Position numbers and translations under genes: made by a program. Positions 1 through 5,958 of a stretch of DNA of 10,047 nt are shown one piece after another (positions within the stretch are counted from its first letter, which is position 1; the number at the start of each line of letters is the position of its first letter). The notes beneath the pieces are model-generated. The model made no database searches and was not told the origin of the DNA. It was given only the letters and a program-made list of their open reading frames with translations. This stretch comes from JBEKCP01 sp050014815. GTDB lineage: Bacteria > Planctomycetota > Planctomycetia > Pirellulales > Thermoguttaceae. Location: positions 1 to 10,047 of the forward strand of contig JBEKCP010000373.1 in NCBI GenBank assembly GCA_050014815.1, read 5' to 3'.

Positions 1-57
1 GGATTGGGGATTGGGGATTGGGGATTGGGGATTGGGGATTGGGGGTTGGGGGATTCT
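1..57. repeat. GGATTGG heptamer tandem repeat
   Basis: Six perfect head-to-tail copies of GGATTGG fill positions 1-42. A variant copy, GGGTTGG, follows at 43-49 and a decayed copy ends near 57. The array runs off the left edge, so its full size is unknown. Read across copy junctions, it is G4 runs separated by ATT, a pattern expected to form a G-quadruplex on the plus strand. It lies about 50 bases beyond the 3' end of the last gene of the minus-strand cluster. No reading frame uses it convincingly. Confidence 0.95.
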
Positions 58-66
58 GGCCCTAGC

Positions 67-84
67 CGCGGATGAATATCCGCG
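67..84 (-). terminator. small hairpin after the epimerase gene, possible terminator
   Basis: A 7-bp perfect stem (CGCGGAT at 67-73 pairing with ATCCGCG at 78-84) encloses a GAAT loop. It starts 24 bases past the stop codon of the last minus-strand gene. There is no T-run after it on the minus strand, so it is not a canonical intrinsic terminator. It may only slow polymerase or protect the 3' end. Confidence 0.3.
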
Positions 85-107
85 CGCAGCGCATTGTTAA
101 ACCACAA

Positions 108-1160
108 CTACGGCAAGAAGCTTTCGACGGTTCGGCGGAAGCCCTCGGCCAACGTGGTCGTCGGGCGCCAGCCCAGGGCCTTCACTTTGCTGATGTCCAG
201 CATGGCCTGGCGGATCTTGCAGGGCATATAGGTGTCGGCGGGATCGCGGGCCTGGCGGACGACCGTCACGCGGCGGTCGGGGAACAGGCCGGCCAGCAGC
301 TCGGCCAGTTCCAGGATGGTACACTGGGCCTCGGTATTGGCCACGTTGTAGGCTTCCCCCGCCGGGCCTTTCAGGAGGACGGTAAAGTACCCGCGCACTG
401 CGTCCGCAAGGTAGCAGAACGCCCGCCGGGCGCTGCCGTCGCTCTTCATCACGATCGGCCGGCGATGAACCAGGTCGGCGACAAAGTCGGCGAAGACCCG
501 CCCGTCGTCCAATCGCATGCCCGGCCCGTAGGTGTGGCCGATGCGGAGGATCTTCACCGGGACGCCGAACTGGCGCCGCCAGCAGAGGCACATCGTCTCG
601 CCCAGCCGCTTGCTCTCGGCATAGCAGGAGCGGACGTCCATGTGGTCCACGATGCCGACATCGGTTTCCGCCATCATCTTCTTGCCGGGCAGGGGCTCGC
701 CGTAGACCTCGCCGGAGCTGAAGAAGAGAAAGCCTTCGGCGCGGCTCTGGCGAGCCAGCGCGAGCAGGTGGTGCGTGCCGAGCACGTTGGCCGAGAGCGT
801 GCCGACGGGATCGGACCCGAAGTACTTGGGGCTCGCCTGGCCGGCGGCATGGACCACGAAATCCCCGCGCGGGACGGCCGGCAGCGGCTGCGTGACATCG
901 TGGGCCAGCAGCTCGAAGTCGGGCCGCCCGGCGTACGCCTTGAATCGCTTGGCGGCCCGGGGCAGGTTCCGCACCAGGCCGACGACGCGGGTCTTCTGCC
1001 GCGGCGACCGTTCGTTCAGGTACAGCAGCGTCTCGACCATGTAGGCCGGGAGAAATCCGTTGGCCCCGCTGATCACGACACACCGATCCTGGAAGGCGGA
1101 CCACGGCAGATCTGCCGCGGCAATCGCCCGCAAGTCCTCTTCGATGATCGGATGCCTCAT
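108..1160 (-). CDS. NAD(P)-dependent epimerase/dehydratase (extended SDR), nucleotide-sugar type
   Basis: A 350-residue cytoplasmic extended-SDR enzyme that should act on a nucleotide sugar. The Rossmann dinucleotide-binding loop is GANGFLP at residues 32-38; proline stands where the third glycine of GxxGxxG is usual. The active site is visible as Ser148-Ser149 in FFSSGEVYG, with Tyr180 and Lys184 in the YAESK motif. The ATG at 1160 is chosen because it lies one base after the rfbG stop (TGA-C-ATG); a further-upstream start at 1235 would overlap rfbG by about 74 bases. No strong Shine-Dalgarno precedes it, which fits translational coupling. Lying third after rfbF and rfbG, it is the best candidate to process CDP-4-keto-6-deoxyglucose, as a 4-ketoreductase or epimerase. 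The fold does not settle the reaction, and a role like UDP-glucuronate decarboxylase is also possible. Confidence 0.9.
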   Translation of the reverse strand: MRHPIIEEDLRAIAAADLPWSAFQDRCVVISGANGFLPAYMVETLLYLNERSPRQKTRVVGLVRNLPRAAKRFKAYAGRPDFELLAHDVTQPLPAVPRGDFVVHAAGQASPKYFGSDPVGTLSANVLGTHHLLALARQSRAEGFLFFSSGEVYGEPLPGKKMMAETDVGIVDHMDVRSCYAESKRLGETMCLCWRRQFGVPVKILRIGHTYGPGMRLDDGRVFADFVADLVHRRPIVMKSDGSARRAFCYLADAVRGYFTVLLKGPAGEAYNVANTEAQCTILELAELLAGLFPDRRVTVVRQARDPADTYMPCKIRQAMLDISKVKALGWRPTTTLAEGFRRTVESFLP

Positions 1161-1161
1161 G

Positions 1162-2373
1162 TCAGGGAATTCGTTCTGCAGTTGCCGTCGCGGCACAAGC
1201 CTGCTCGTAGGCATCGATATCGTCGCGGCAGGCATCCAGCATCGAGCGGCTCGGGCCGCTGTAGAATTGCCGATACCACCTGGCGGCGCGGGCGACCGCC
1301 TCGGCGGGCCCCCACACGGGGCACCAGCCCAGACGGCAGAGGGCCTTGTCGATGTTCAAGTGCAGCACGCCGGCCTCGTGCGGCTGGCCCGGTTCGCTGG
1401 CCGCCCTCCAGCCCACCCCTTCGCCAGCAGGAAAAGGGGACAGTCCCCATTTGTGCGAAGCATCCTCCGGGCCGTTCCGGCAAATGGGGACTGTCCCCTT
1501 TTCCCCCGCCTCCCAAGCGGCCAGGAACAGATCGACCAGCCCGGCTACCGCGACCTCTTGGCCCGGCATCGGGCCGAAGTTCCACGCCTCGCACCAGGTC
1601 GGATCGTCCGACTCCAGCAGGCGGGCCGCCAGCAGGAGATAGCCTCCCAGGGGCTCCAGGACGTGCTGCCAGGGCCGCACTGCGCGGGGGCTCCGCAAGG
1701 CCACCGCCTCGCCAAGAGCCAAGCTCCGTACGACATCAGGCAGGAGCCGGTCCTTTGCCCAGTCGCCGCCGCCGATGACGTTCCCGGCCCGAGCCGTGGC
1801 CAGCTTGACCCCGTGTTCACTAACCCTGTCCGGGGGGAAGAAGGAGCGACGGTAGGCCCCGGCCACGATCTCGGCCGCCCCCTTGCTGGCGCTGTAGAGG
1901 TCGTGGCCGCCCAAGGGATCGCCCTCCCGGTATGCCCATCCCTGTTCCTGGTTCTCGTAACATTTGTCGCTGGTGACGACCACCACCGCACACGGCTGCC
2001 GGCAGGCCCGCACCGCGTCGAGCACCGCGGCCGTGCCGATGACGTTGACTTCGAGCGTCCGGCGGGGCTCGGCATAGCTGGGCCGGACGAGCGACTGGGC
2101 GGCCAGGTGGAAGACCACTTCCGGCCGGGTCCGGGCCATGACCTCGCCGAGGCGGACCGCGTCGCGGATGTCCGCCTCCTCGTGCCGCGCGACGAGCCGG
2201 CGGACGTCCGAGGCGATGAAGTTGCTCGGCTCGGTCGGCGGCGGCAGCGAGTAGCCGGTCACCCGCGCCCCGAGGCGATCGAGCCAGATGCAAAGCCACG
2301 AGCCCTTGAAGCCTGTATGTCCCGTCACCAAGACCGAACGGCCGCGGAAGGCGTCCAGGAACCGGGCCGTCAT
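1162..2373 (-). CDS. rfbG: CDP-glucose 4,6-dehydratase with in-frame palindromic insertion
   Basis: RfbG removes water from CDP-glucose to give CDP-4-keto-6-deoxyglucose, the branch point for CDP-linked deoxy and dideoxy sugars. The 403-residue protein shows the NAD-binding GHTGFKG at 18-24, TSDK at 134-137, a YENQEQGW segment from 139 that is highly typical of the family, and the catalytic YSASK with Tyr160 and Lys164. Known homologues are near 360 residues. The excess here is largely explained by an inserted stretch at about residues 289-318, translated from the palindromic element at 1430-1504; downstream, the HEAGVLHLN-type C-terminal part of the family resumes in frame. The start at 2373 overlaps the rfbF stop as ATGA, with GGAAGG seven bases upstream. 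An extended start at 2409 exists but is less likely. Whether the insertion leaves the enzyme active cannot be told from sequence. Confidence 0.95.
   Translation of the reverse strand: MTARFLDAFRGRSVLVTGHTGFKGSWLCIWLDRLGARVTGYSLPPPTEPSNFIASDVRRLVARHEEADIRDAVRLGEVMARTRPEVVFHLAAQSLVRPSYAEPRRTLEVNVIGTAAVLDAVRACRQPCAVVVVTSDKCYENQEQGWAYREGDPLGGHDLYSASKGAAEIVAGAYRRSFFPPDRVSEHGVKLATARAGNVIGGGDWAKDRLLPDVVRSLALGEAVALRSPRAVRPWQHVLEPLGGYLLLAARLLESDDPTWCEAWNFGPMPGQEVAVAGLVDLFLAAWEAGEKGTVPICRNGPEDASHKWGLSPFPAGEGVGWRAASEPGQPHEAGVLHLNIDKALCRLGWCPVWGPAEAVARAARWYRQFYSGPSRSMLDACRDDIDAYEQACAATATAERIP
1420..1509. repeat. palindromic repeat element inserted inside rfbG
   Basis: Two 24-base arms, 1430-1453 and 1481-1504, are perfect reverse complements separated by a 27-base spacer. 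Each arm holds a smaller palindrome, GGGGACAGTCCCC or its complement GGGGACTGTCCCC. On the minus strand the element is read in the rfbG frame and encodes peptides beginning KGTVPI and ending WGLSPF. Imperfect 9-base direct repeats, GCTGGCGAA (1420-1428) and GCGGGGGAA (1501-1509, both as read on the minus strand), flank it 81 bases apart, exactly 27 codons. They match at 7 of 9 positions and could be a decayed target duplication or chance. The layout resembles REP or MITE-type elements and the Rickettsia palindromic elements that also sit in frame in genes. Confidence 0.93.
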
Positions 2374-3146
2374 TTCCAGACCTTCCAGGGGATGTTGCCG
2401 GAGTTCCACATGCGGTTGAGCGCCTCGTACTCCCGGTAAGTGTCCATGGCGAAGAAGAACCCCTCATGGCGGTAGGCCATCAGTTGGCCGTCGGTGGCCA
2501 GCCGTCTCATGGGCTCGTCCTCCATGACGCAGGCGTCGCCGGCCAGGTAATCGAACACCCCGCGCTCGAATACGAAGAACCCGGCGCTCATCCAGCCTTC
2601 CAGGCGCGGCTTCTCGATGAAGGAGCGGACCTGGCCGCCGGCGTCGACCTCCAGCATGCCGAACCGGGAGACCGGGTGGACCGCGGTCACGGTCGCCAAC
2701 TTGCCGTGCGAGCGGTGGAATTCCAGGAGCCGGCGGACGTCGATGTCCGAAAGCCCGTCGCCGTAGGTGACCATGAAAGTGTCGGCGTCGATGAACGGCT
2801 CGATGCGTCTTACGCGTCCGCCGGTCATCGTTTCGCCCCCGGTATCGACCAGCGTGATACGGAAATCGTGCTCGTGGCGGCGGCCGTGACACTCGATGTT
2901 CGACCCCGCGCCCAGTGTCAGGGTGAAATCGTTGTTCATCGCCTGGTAGTTCAGGAAGTACTCTTTGATGACGCTTCCGCGGTATCCGAGGCAGAGAATG
3001 AAGTCCTGCAGGCCGTAGTGGGCGTACGACTTCATGATGTGCCAGAGGATGGGCCGGCCGCCCACCTCGACCATCGGCTTCGGGCGGAACTCCGTCTCTT
3101 CGCGGAGTCGCGTGCCCAGCCCGCCGCACAGGATGACCACCTTCAT
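2370..3146 (-). CDS. rfbF: glucose-1-phosphate cytidylyltransferase
   Basis: RfbF couples CTP and glucose-1-phosphate to make CDP-glucose and pyrophosphate, the first step of CDP-deoxysugar synthesis in the cytoplasm. The 258-residue length matches the family, whose Salmonella member is 257 residues. The nucleotidyltransferase signature is at 8-25: GGLGTR, then EE, then PKPM with the catalytic lysine at 23. The metal-binding YGDGLSD is at 128-134. The sequence ends in the family-typical NIPWKVWK. The ATG at 3146 has a good ribosome site, GGGAGG, eight bases upstream. Its stop overlaps the rfbG start as ATGA, so the two are co-translated. It is the first gene of the nucleotide-sugar trio, and a 107-base gap separates it from the hypothetical gene upstream. 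Confidence 0.97.
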   Translation of the reverse strand: MKVVILCGGLGTRLREETEFRPKPMVEVGGRPILWHIMKSYAHYGLQDFILCLGYRGSVIKEYFLNYQAMNNDFTLTLGAGSNIECHGRRHEHDFRITLVDTGGETMTGGRVRRIEPFIDADTFMVTYGDGLSDIDVRRLLEFHRSHGKLATVTAVHPVSRFGMLEVDAGGQVRSFIEKPRLEGWMSAGFFVFERGVFDYLAGDACVMEDEPMRRLATDGQLMAYRHEGFFFAMDTYREYEALNRMWNSGNIPWKVWK

Positions 3147-3153
3147 GGCTTTG

Positions 3154-3159
3154 TCCTCC
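3154..3159 (-). promoter_or_regulatory. ribosome binding site of rfbF
   Basis: Read on the minus strand this is GGGAGG, followed by eight bases to the ATG at 3146. It is the clearest Shine-Dalgarno in the window. Most of the other genes here depend on weak sites or on coupling, so it marks rfbF as an independently initiated first gene of its trio. Confidence 0.6.
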
Positions 3160-3253
3160 CTAACGCCTCGTAAGGCACTTCCGTTGTGGAGGCCCTACCG
3201 GAAGCCCATCTGCCGCCGGACACAGTCGCGTAGCGCCTCTGCAATGGGCGTTG

Positions 3254-3694
3254 CTAGCGGCGTTCCTTCCTTCCCTCAGGCGGTTTATCGCCCTTTTGGG
3301 ATTCCGAATACGCTTTCGCGAGGACATCCTTGATCCTGTTTCTGTTACCCCCTCGGCAGTAGAATCGCCCTTCGCTCGACGTGACGCTGTATGCGCCGAC
3401 GCTTTCGTCCGGCAGAGCGAACAAGTCTACAATACAGATGCCACCACTCCTATCTTCGATTTGTAATCTTTCACCTACGATCCATTTCTCGACCTGCCAT
3501 GCGTCATTACAGGGCAGTAAAGCGGAGTAGATTTCGATCCAGAAAACCTTTGGCACGTCGAACATCTGGTGGCCGTGGCGGCCAACATCGGCTTTCATGC
3601 TCGCAACGTCCGCGAGGGCTGGGAGAGGAAGCCAAGTGTCCGGTATCGCCGCCAACAGCAACATCGAGCATGACACGAACCCGACAATCAGCAA
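3254..3694 (-). CDS. hypothetical small protein with hydrophobic N-terminus
   Basis: I do not recognise a family. The frame encodes up to 146 residues from a TTG at 3694; in-frame GTG at 3676 and ATG at 3664 are alternative starts. Residues 1-29 are hydrophobic and end near ALADV, like a signal peptide with a possible AxA-type cleavage site around 26-28, so the product may be exported. The rest is soluble in character, with scattered cysteines at 62, 87 and 113 and a basic C-terminus ending GRKERR. Codons are mixed and include AAA, GAA, TTA and AGA, unlike the strongly GC-ending codons of the flanking enzymes, which hints at a different origin. It lies between the LuxC-like gene and rfbF and follows a second hypothetical gene by 20 bases. 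It has no visible link to either pathway. Confidence 0.55.
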   Translation of the reverse strand: MLIVGFVSCSMLLLAAIPDTWLPLPALADVASMKADVGRHGHQMFDVPKVFWIEIYSALLPCNDAWQVEKWIVGERLQIEDRSGGICIVDLFALPDESVGAYSVTSSEGRFYCRGGNRNRIKDVLAKAYSESQKGDKPPEGRKERR

Positions 3695-3714
3695 TATCGA
3701 GCTACCCGTCGGAC

Positions 3715-4017
3715 CTAGACGTGCGCGAAGTCGAGGCTTTGTCGGGCCGGCCTCGTGTTCGAGTTTGACGCGACTGTACGGACAGCCAGCCGTGCCGTTA
3801 ACCAGTGGCTCCTCCCGATCCCGCCGATTGCGCCGGGGGGCGTCGCCACGGCTACGTCTGCGGCAGAAATGACTGCTCCTCCAATGGCGCCGGCAACTCC
3901 GGCATATACGACCTTTCGTTTGCCCCTGCGGATAGCCGTAATAGTCCAGATGAATCCCAGCAGCGCGGGCAAAAGCAGCCCGGCGAACCCAATCCCATCA
4001 CGGACGGAATGCAGCAT
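3715..4017 (-). CDS. hypothetical small membrane protein, two predicted helices
   Basis: A 100-residue product with no family I recognise. Two hydrophobic stretches, about residues 9-29 and 36-58, are separated by the basic loop RRGKRK, which suggests a helical hairpin with the loop in the cytoplasm. The C-terminal third is polar and low in conserved-looking features. The ATG at 4017 is chosen; a TTG at 4038 extends the frame by seven residues but sits directly after an in-frame TAG and has no ribosome site. Like its neighbour at 3254-3694 it has more AT-ending codons than the flanking enzymes. The C-terminal part after residue 60 could be a degenerate tail. Confidence 0.45.
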   Translation of the reverse strand: MLHSVRDGIGFAGLLLPALLGFIWTITAIRRGKRKVVYAGVAGAIGGAVISAADVAVATPPGAIGGIGRSHWLTARLAVRTVASNSNTRPARQSLDFAHV

Positions 4018-4066
4018 AAAGCCTGTCTTCTCGGGCAACTAACACAGCCTGCCCGCCCTCACCCGC

Positions 4067-4092
4067 CCCCTCTCCCGCAAGCGGGCGAGGGG
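4067..4092. repeat. REP-like GC-rich hairpin downstream of the LuxC-like gene
   Basis: CCCCTC-T-CCCGC at 4067-4078 pairs with GCGGG-C-GAGGGG at 4081-4092, leaving a two-base AA loop and one T/C mismatch. It begins 17 bases past the stop codon of the LuxC-like gene. The CCCTCTCCCGCAAGCGGGCGAGGG type of sequence is common as an interspersed intergenic repeat in many bacteria; in translation it gives PLAGEGAGEG-like strings. No T-run follows on the minus strand, so it may act as a pause or 3' stabiliser rather than a true intrinsic terminator. Confidence 0.75.
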
Positions 4093-4109
4093 AGTATTGC
4101 TTGGGCCTC

Positions 4110-5444
4110 TCAATACGTGCTGACCCAGCGTACGAGCCGGTCCATGGGGAACAGGCCGTCCCAAGGGGCTTCGTAGAGGCGCATGGCGCCGATGGGGGGG
4201 CAGCGATCGACGCCCCGGGCCGACAGCGCGCCGGCCAGTCGGAGCCGGCGGTCGTCCACGGCCAGGCCGACCGTCTGCGTGTGCCGGGAGCACAAGGGCA
4301 CGACGCCGAAGACGTCGTCCACGCCGCGGACGAACAGCGTCCGCTGGAAGCAGGGCTCGGCCAGGGCTGCCTCGTCCTCGGCATAGACCACGGTCCAGCC
4401 CATGCCGCGGCTGCCGTAGGCCTCGCCGCGCATGGCGTACTCGGCCCGGACCCCCAGTACATTCATCGTAGCCGCCGGGTCGACGTCTTCCAGGGGCGAT
4501 CGGCGGCACTCGGTCTCCATGGCCTCGGCCAGCAGTTTGGCGAAGTCCGCGGGGGTGACGGCCGCGCCCCGCTCGACAAAGACCGTGTGCGGCGAGTTGC
4601 AGCCTTGTTGGTCGAAGGCGGAGGCGTCGGCGGCCAAGGCGGCGGCGACCCGCCGGGCGGCGTCCGTGTCGCCGAGCCGCTCCGTGGCGATGACCGCCAG
4701 CGACGTCTTGGGGCCGAACACGATGTCTTCCGTCCCGTGCTTTCGCGGCAGGTTGACGATCGCCTCGACGGCCTGCTGCCCGCCCCACGCCACGCGGACG
4801 TCGGCCGCAAGGGACAGTTCCCGTGCGGCGGCCTCGTCGGTCTTGTCCGCGTAGACCACGGCGACGGCGTCGGTCAGGAGCCGGCCGCTCAGCGCCTCCC
4901 CGCCGCGATTGGCATACACGACGTCGGTCAGGCCCGCCAGCAGGTGCGGCAGCAGGCCCGTGGAGCGGTGCGAGACCTTCAGCAGGTTCGCATTCTTGCA
5001 CAGGAGCGACTGCACCAACGAGAGCATCCCCAAGACGGGAACATTGCCTGCCAGCCAATGGACCACCAAACCCCGCGGCTGCGCCCGCACCCGCATCGGG
5101 TCGGCATCGCCGAGACGGACGAACTCGTCCAGGGCCTCGGGGCGGCCGCGGAGTGAGCGGGCCGAAAGCGATTCCAGGTTGCCTCGCCGCATCCAGAGCG
5201 GGAGGAAGCCGAGCCGGTGCCGCCGGAGGAAGTCGGCCAGCGGGTGCTCCGGCCGGGTCCAGGCCCGGGCGGCGGCGTCCAGCAGGCCGATCAAGTCGCC
5301 GGCGGGTACGCCGGCGAGCGTTTCCTGCGCGGCCCGCAGCCGCCCGACCAGTCCCGGGAAATCATCCACCAGCGGCGCGTCATTGGGGGCCGCCTCGGGG
5401 CCTATCCGCGGTCCTTGGCGATCGAACAGAAGATGGATCTTCAT
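4110..5444 (-). CDS. LuxC-family acyl-CoA reductase
   Basis: LuxC-type enzymes take an activated acyl group onto an active-site cysteine and reduce it with NADPH to a fatty aldehyde. This 444-residue protein shows the family block HWLAGNVP at 129-136, followed by KNANLLKVS at 150-158, then FGPKTS at 243-248 and the catalytic cysteine Cys282 in FDQQGCNSP. The length is near that of LuxC from luminous bacteria. The C-terminal segment CPPIGAMR (415-422) is also in keeping with the family. Tandem ATGs at 5447 and 5444 follow the VanZ-like stop by 13 bases, with GGGA next to them; an alternative start at 5492 would overlap that gene. With the LuxE-like gene two positions upstream, it probably forms the reductase part of an acid-reductase pair. 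Luciferase genes are absent from the window, so the aldehyde would serve another purpose, such as lipid or glycan synthesis. Confidence 0.92.
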   Translation of the reverse strand: MKIHLLFDRQGPRIGPEAAPNDAPLVDDFPGLVGRLRAAQETLAGVPAGDLIGLLDAAARAWTRPEHPLADFLRRHRLGFLPLWMRRGNLESLSARSLRGRPEALDEFVRLGDADPMRVRAQPRGLVVHWLAGNVPVLGMLSLVQSLLCKNANLLKVSHRSTGLLPHLLAGLTDVVYANRGGEALSGRLLTDAVAVVYADKTDEAAARELSLAADVRVAWGGQQAVEAIVNLPRKHGTEDIVFGPKTSLAVIATERLGDTDAARRVAAALAADASAFDQQGCNSPHTVFVERGAAVTPADFAKLLAEAMETECRRSPLEDVDPAATMNVLGVRAEYAMRGEAYGSRGMGWTVVYAEDEAALAEPCFQRTLFVRGVDDVFGVVPLCSRHTQTVGLAVDDRRLRLAGALSARGVDRCPPIGAMRLYEAPWDGLFPMDRLVRWVSTY

Positions 5445-5460
5445 CATTCCCAATGCGCCG

Positions 5461-5889
5461 TCACTCGGCACTCGTCTCTGCCTCGACGGCAAGTTTCACC
5501 AACTCGGAAGGAAGGCTGAGCTTCATGGCGGGCCGCGCCAGCCATAGAACGAGCAAGTAAATGCCCGAGCCGGCGGCAACCCCGAGAATGTTCTCGACGG
5601 CGTCCATTACCCGGGCCGAACGAGAGGGCACGAAGATTTGCAGCGATTCCGTCGTGACGCCGTACACCACGAGCAGGACCATCAGCGGCCACCAGAGGAG
5701 TCTCGGCCACCGCGTTGCGTGAACCAGCAGGGCCAGGATGGTGAAGGCAGTCAGGTGTATCCCGAACTTGCCCCAAGGAAGAACGGGCACTGCTTGCAGC
5801 CCGACCCATGCGGCAGGATTGGGCACCAAGAGCAGCAGCGTGAGCAGAATCCAATATACTAAGCAGGCAAATCGGGCGACGATGTGCAT
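5461..5889 (-). CDS. VanZ-like family membrane protein
   Basis: A 142-residue integral membrane protein with about four hydrophobic helices (near 5-23, 43-58, 64-80 and 99-118). The VanZ-like signature is clear: K41, H45 and F49 in helix 2, then YGVTTESLQIF at 76-86 with the conserved TE and Q, PSR at 88-90, and D96 and N100 before a glycine-rich helix. VanZ gives low-level teicoplanin resistance in enterococci; the biochemical role of most homologues is unknown, and many occur singly in envelope-related loci. The ATG at 5889 is preferred over an extended start at 5955, because the added residues look unlike membrane protein and would overlap the -10-like site. It sits between the LuxE-like and LuxC-like genes, 13 bases before the latter, so it is probably expressed with them. 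Confidence 0.88.
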   Translation of the reverse strand: MHIVARFACLVYWILLTLLLLVPNPAAWVGLQAVPVLPWGKFGIHLTAFTILALLVHATRWPRLLWWPLMVLLVVYGVTTESLQIFVPSRSARVMDAVENILGVAAGSGIYLLVLWLARPAMKLSLPSELVKLAVEAETSAE

Positions 5890-5943
5890 GAGGACGCCTT
5901 TGGGTACTCGGACAGCCGGGGCACAGGCCGCCTGGCTTGCCAA

Positions 5944-5949
5944 ATTATA
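5944..5949 (-). promoter_or_regulatory. possible -10 element upstream of the VanZ-like gene
   Basis: Read on the minus strand the hexamer is a perfect TATAAT, standing in otherwise very GC-rich sequence. It is 9 bases past the LuxE-like stop and 54 bases before the chosen VanZ-like ATG. No recognisable -35 lies 16-18 bases upstream, where the sequence is a C-run. It may drive separate expression of the VanZ-like and LuxC-like genes, or be chance. Confidence 0.3.
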
Positions 5950-5958
5950 CACCACGGG

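Noticed and set aside
72..1778. 568-residue open frame on the plus strand
   Set aside because: It lies antisense to the SDR and rfbG genes, has no family motif, is rich in Arg, Pro, Ala and Gly, and crosses the palindromic element. GC-rich coding sequence often opens such frames on the opposite strand.
1060..2439. 459-residue open frame on the plus strand
   Set aside because: It is antisense to rfbG, whose motifs are unmistakable; the plus-strand translation shows no domain.
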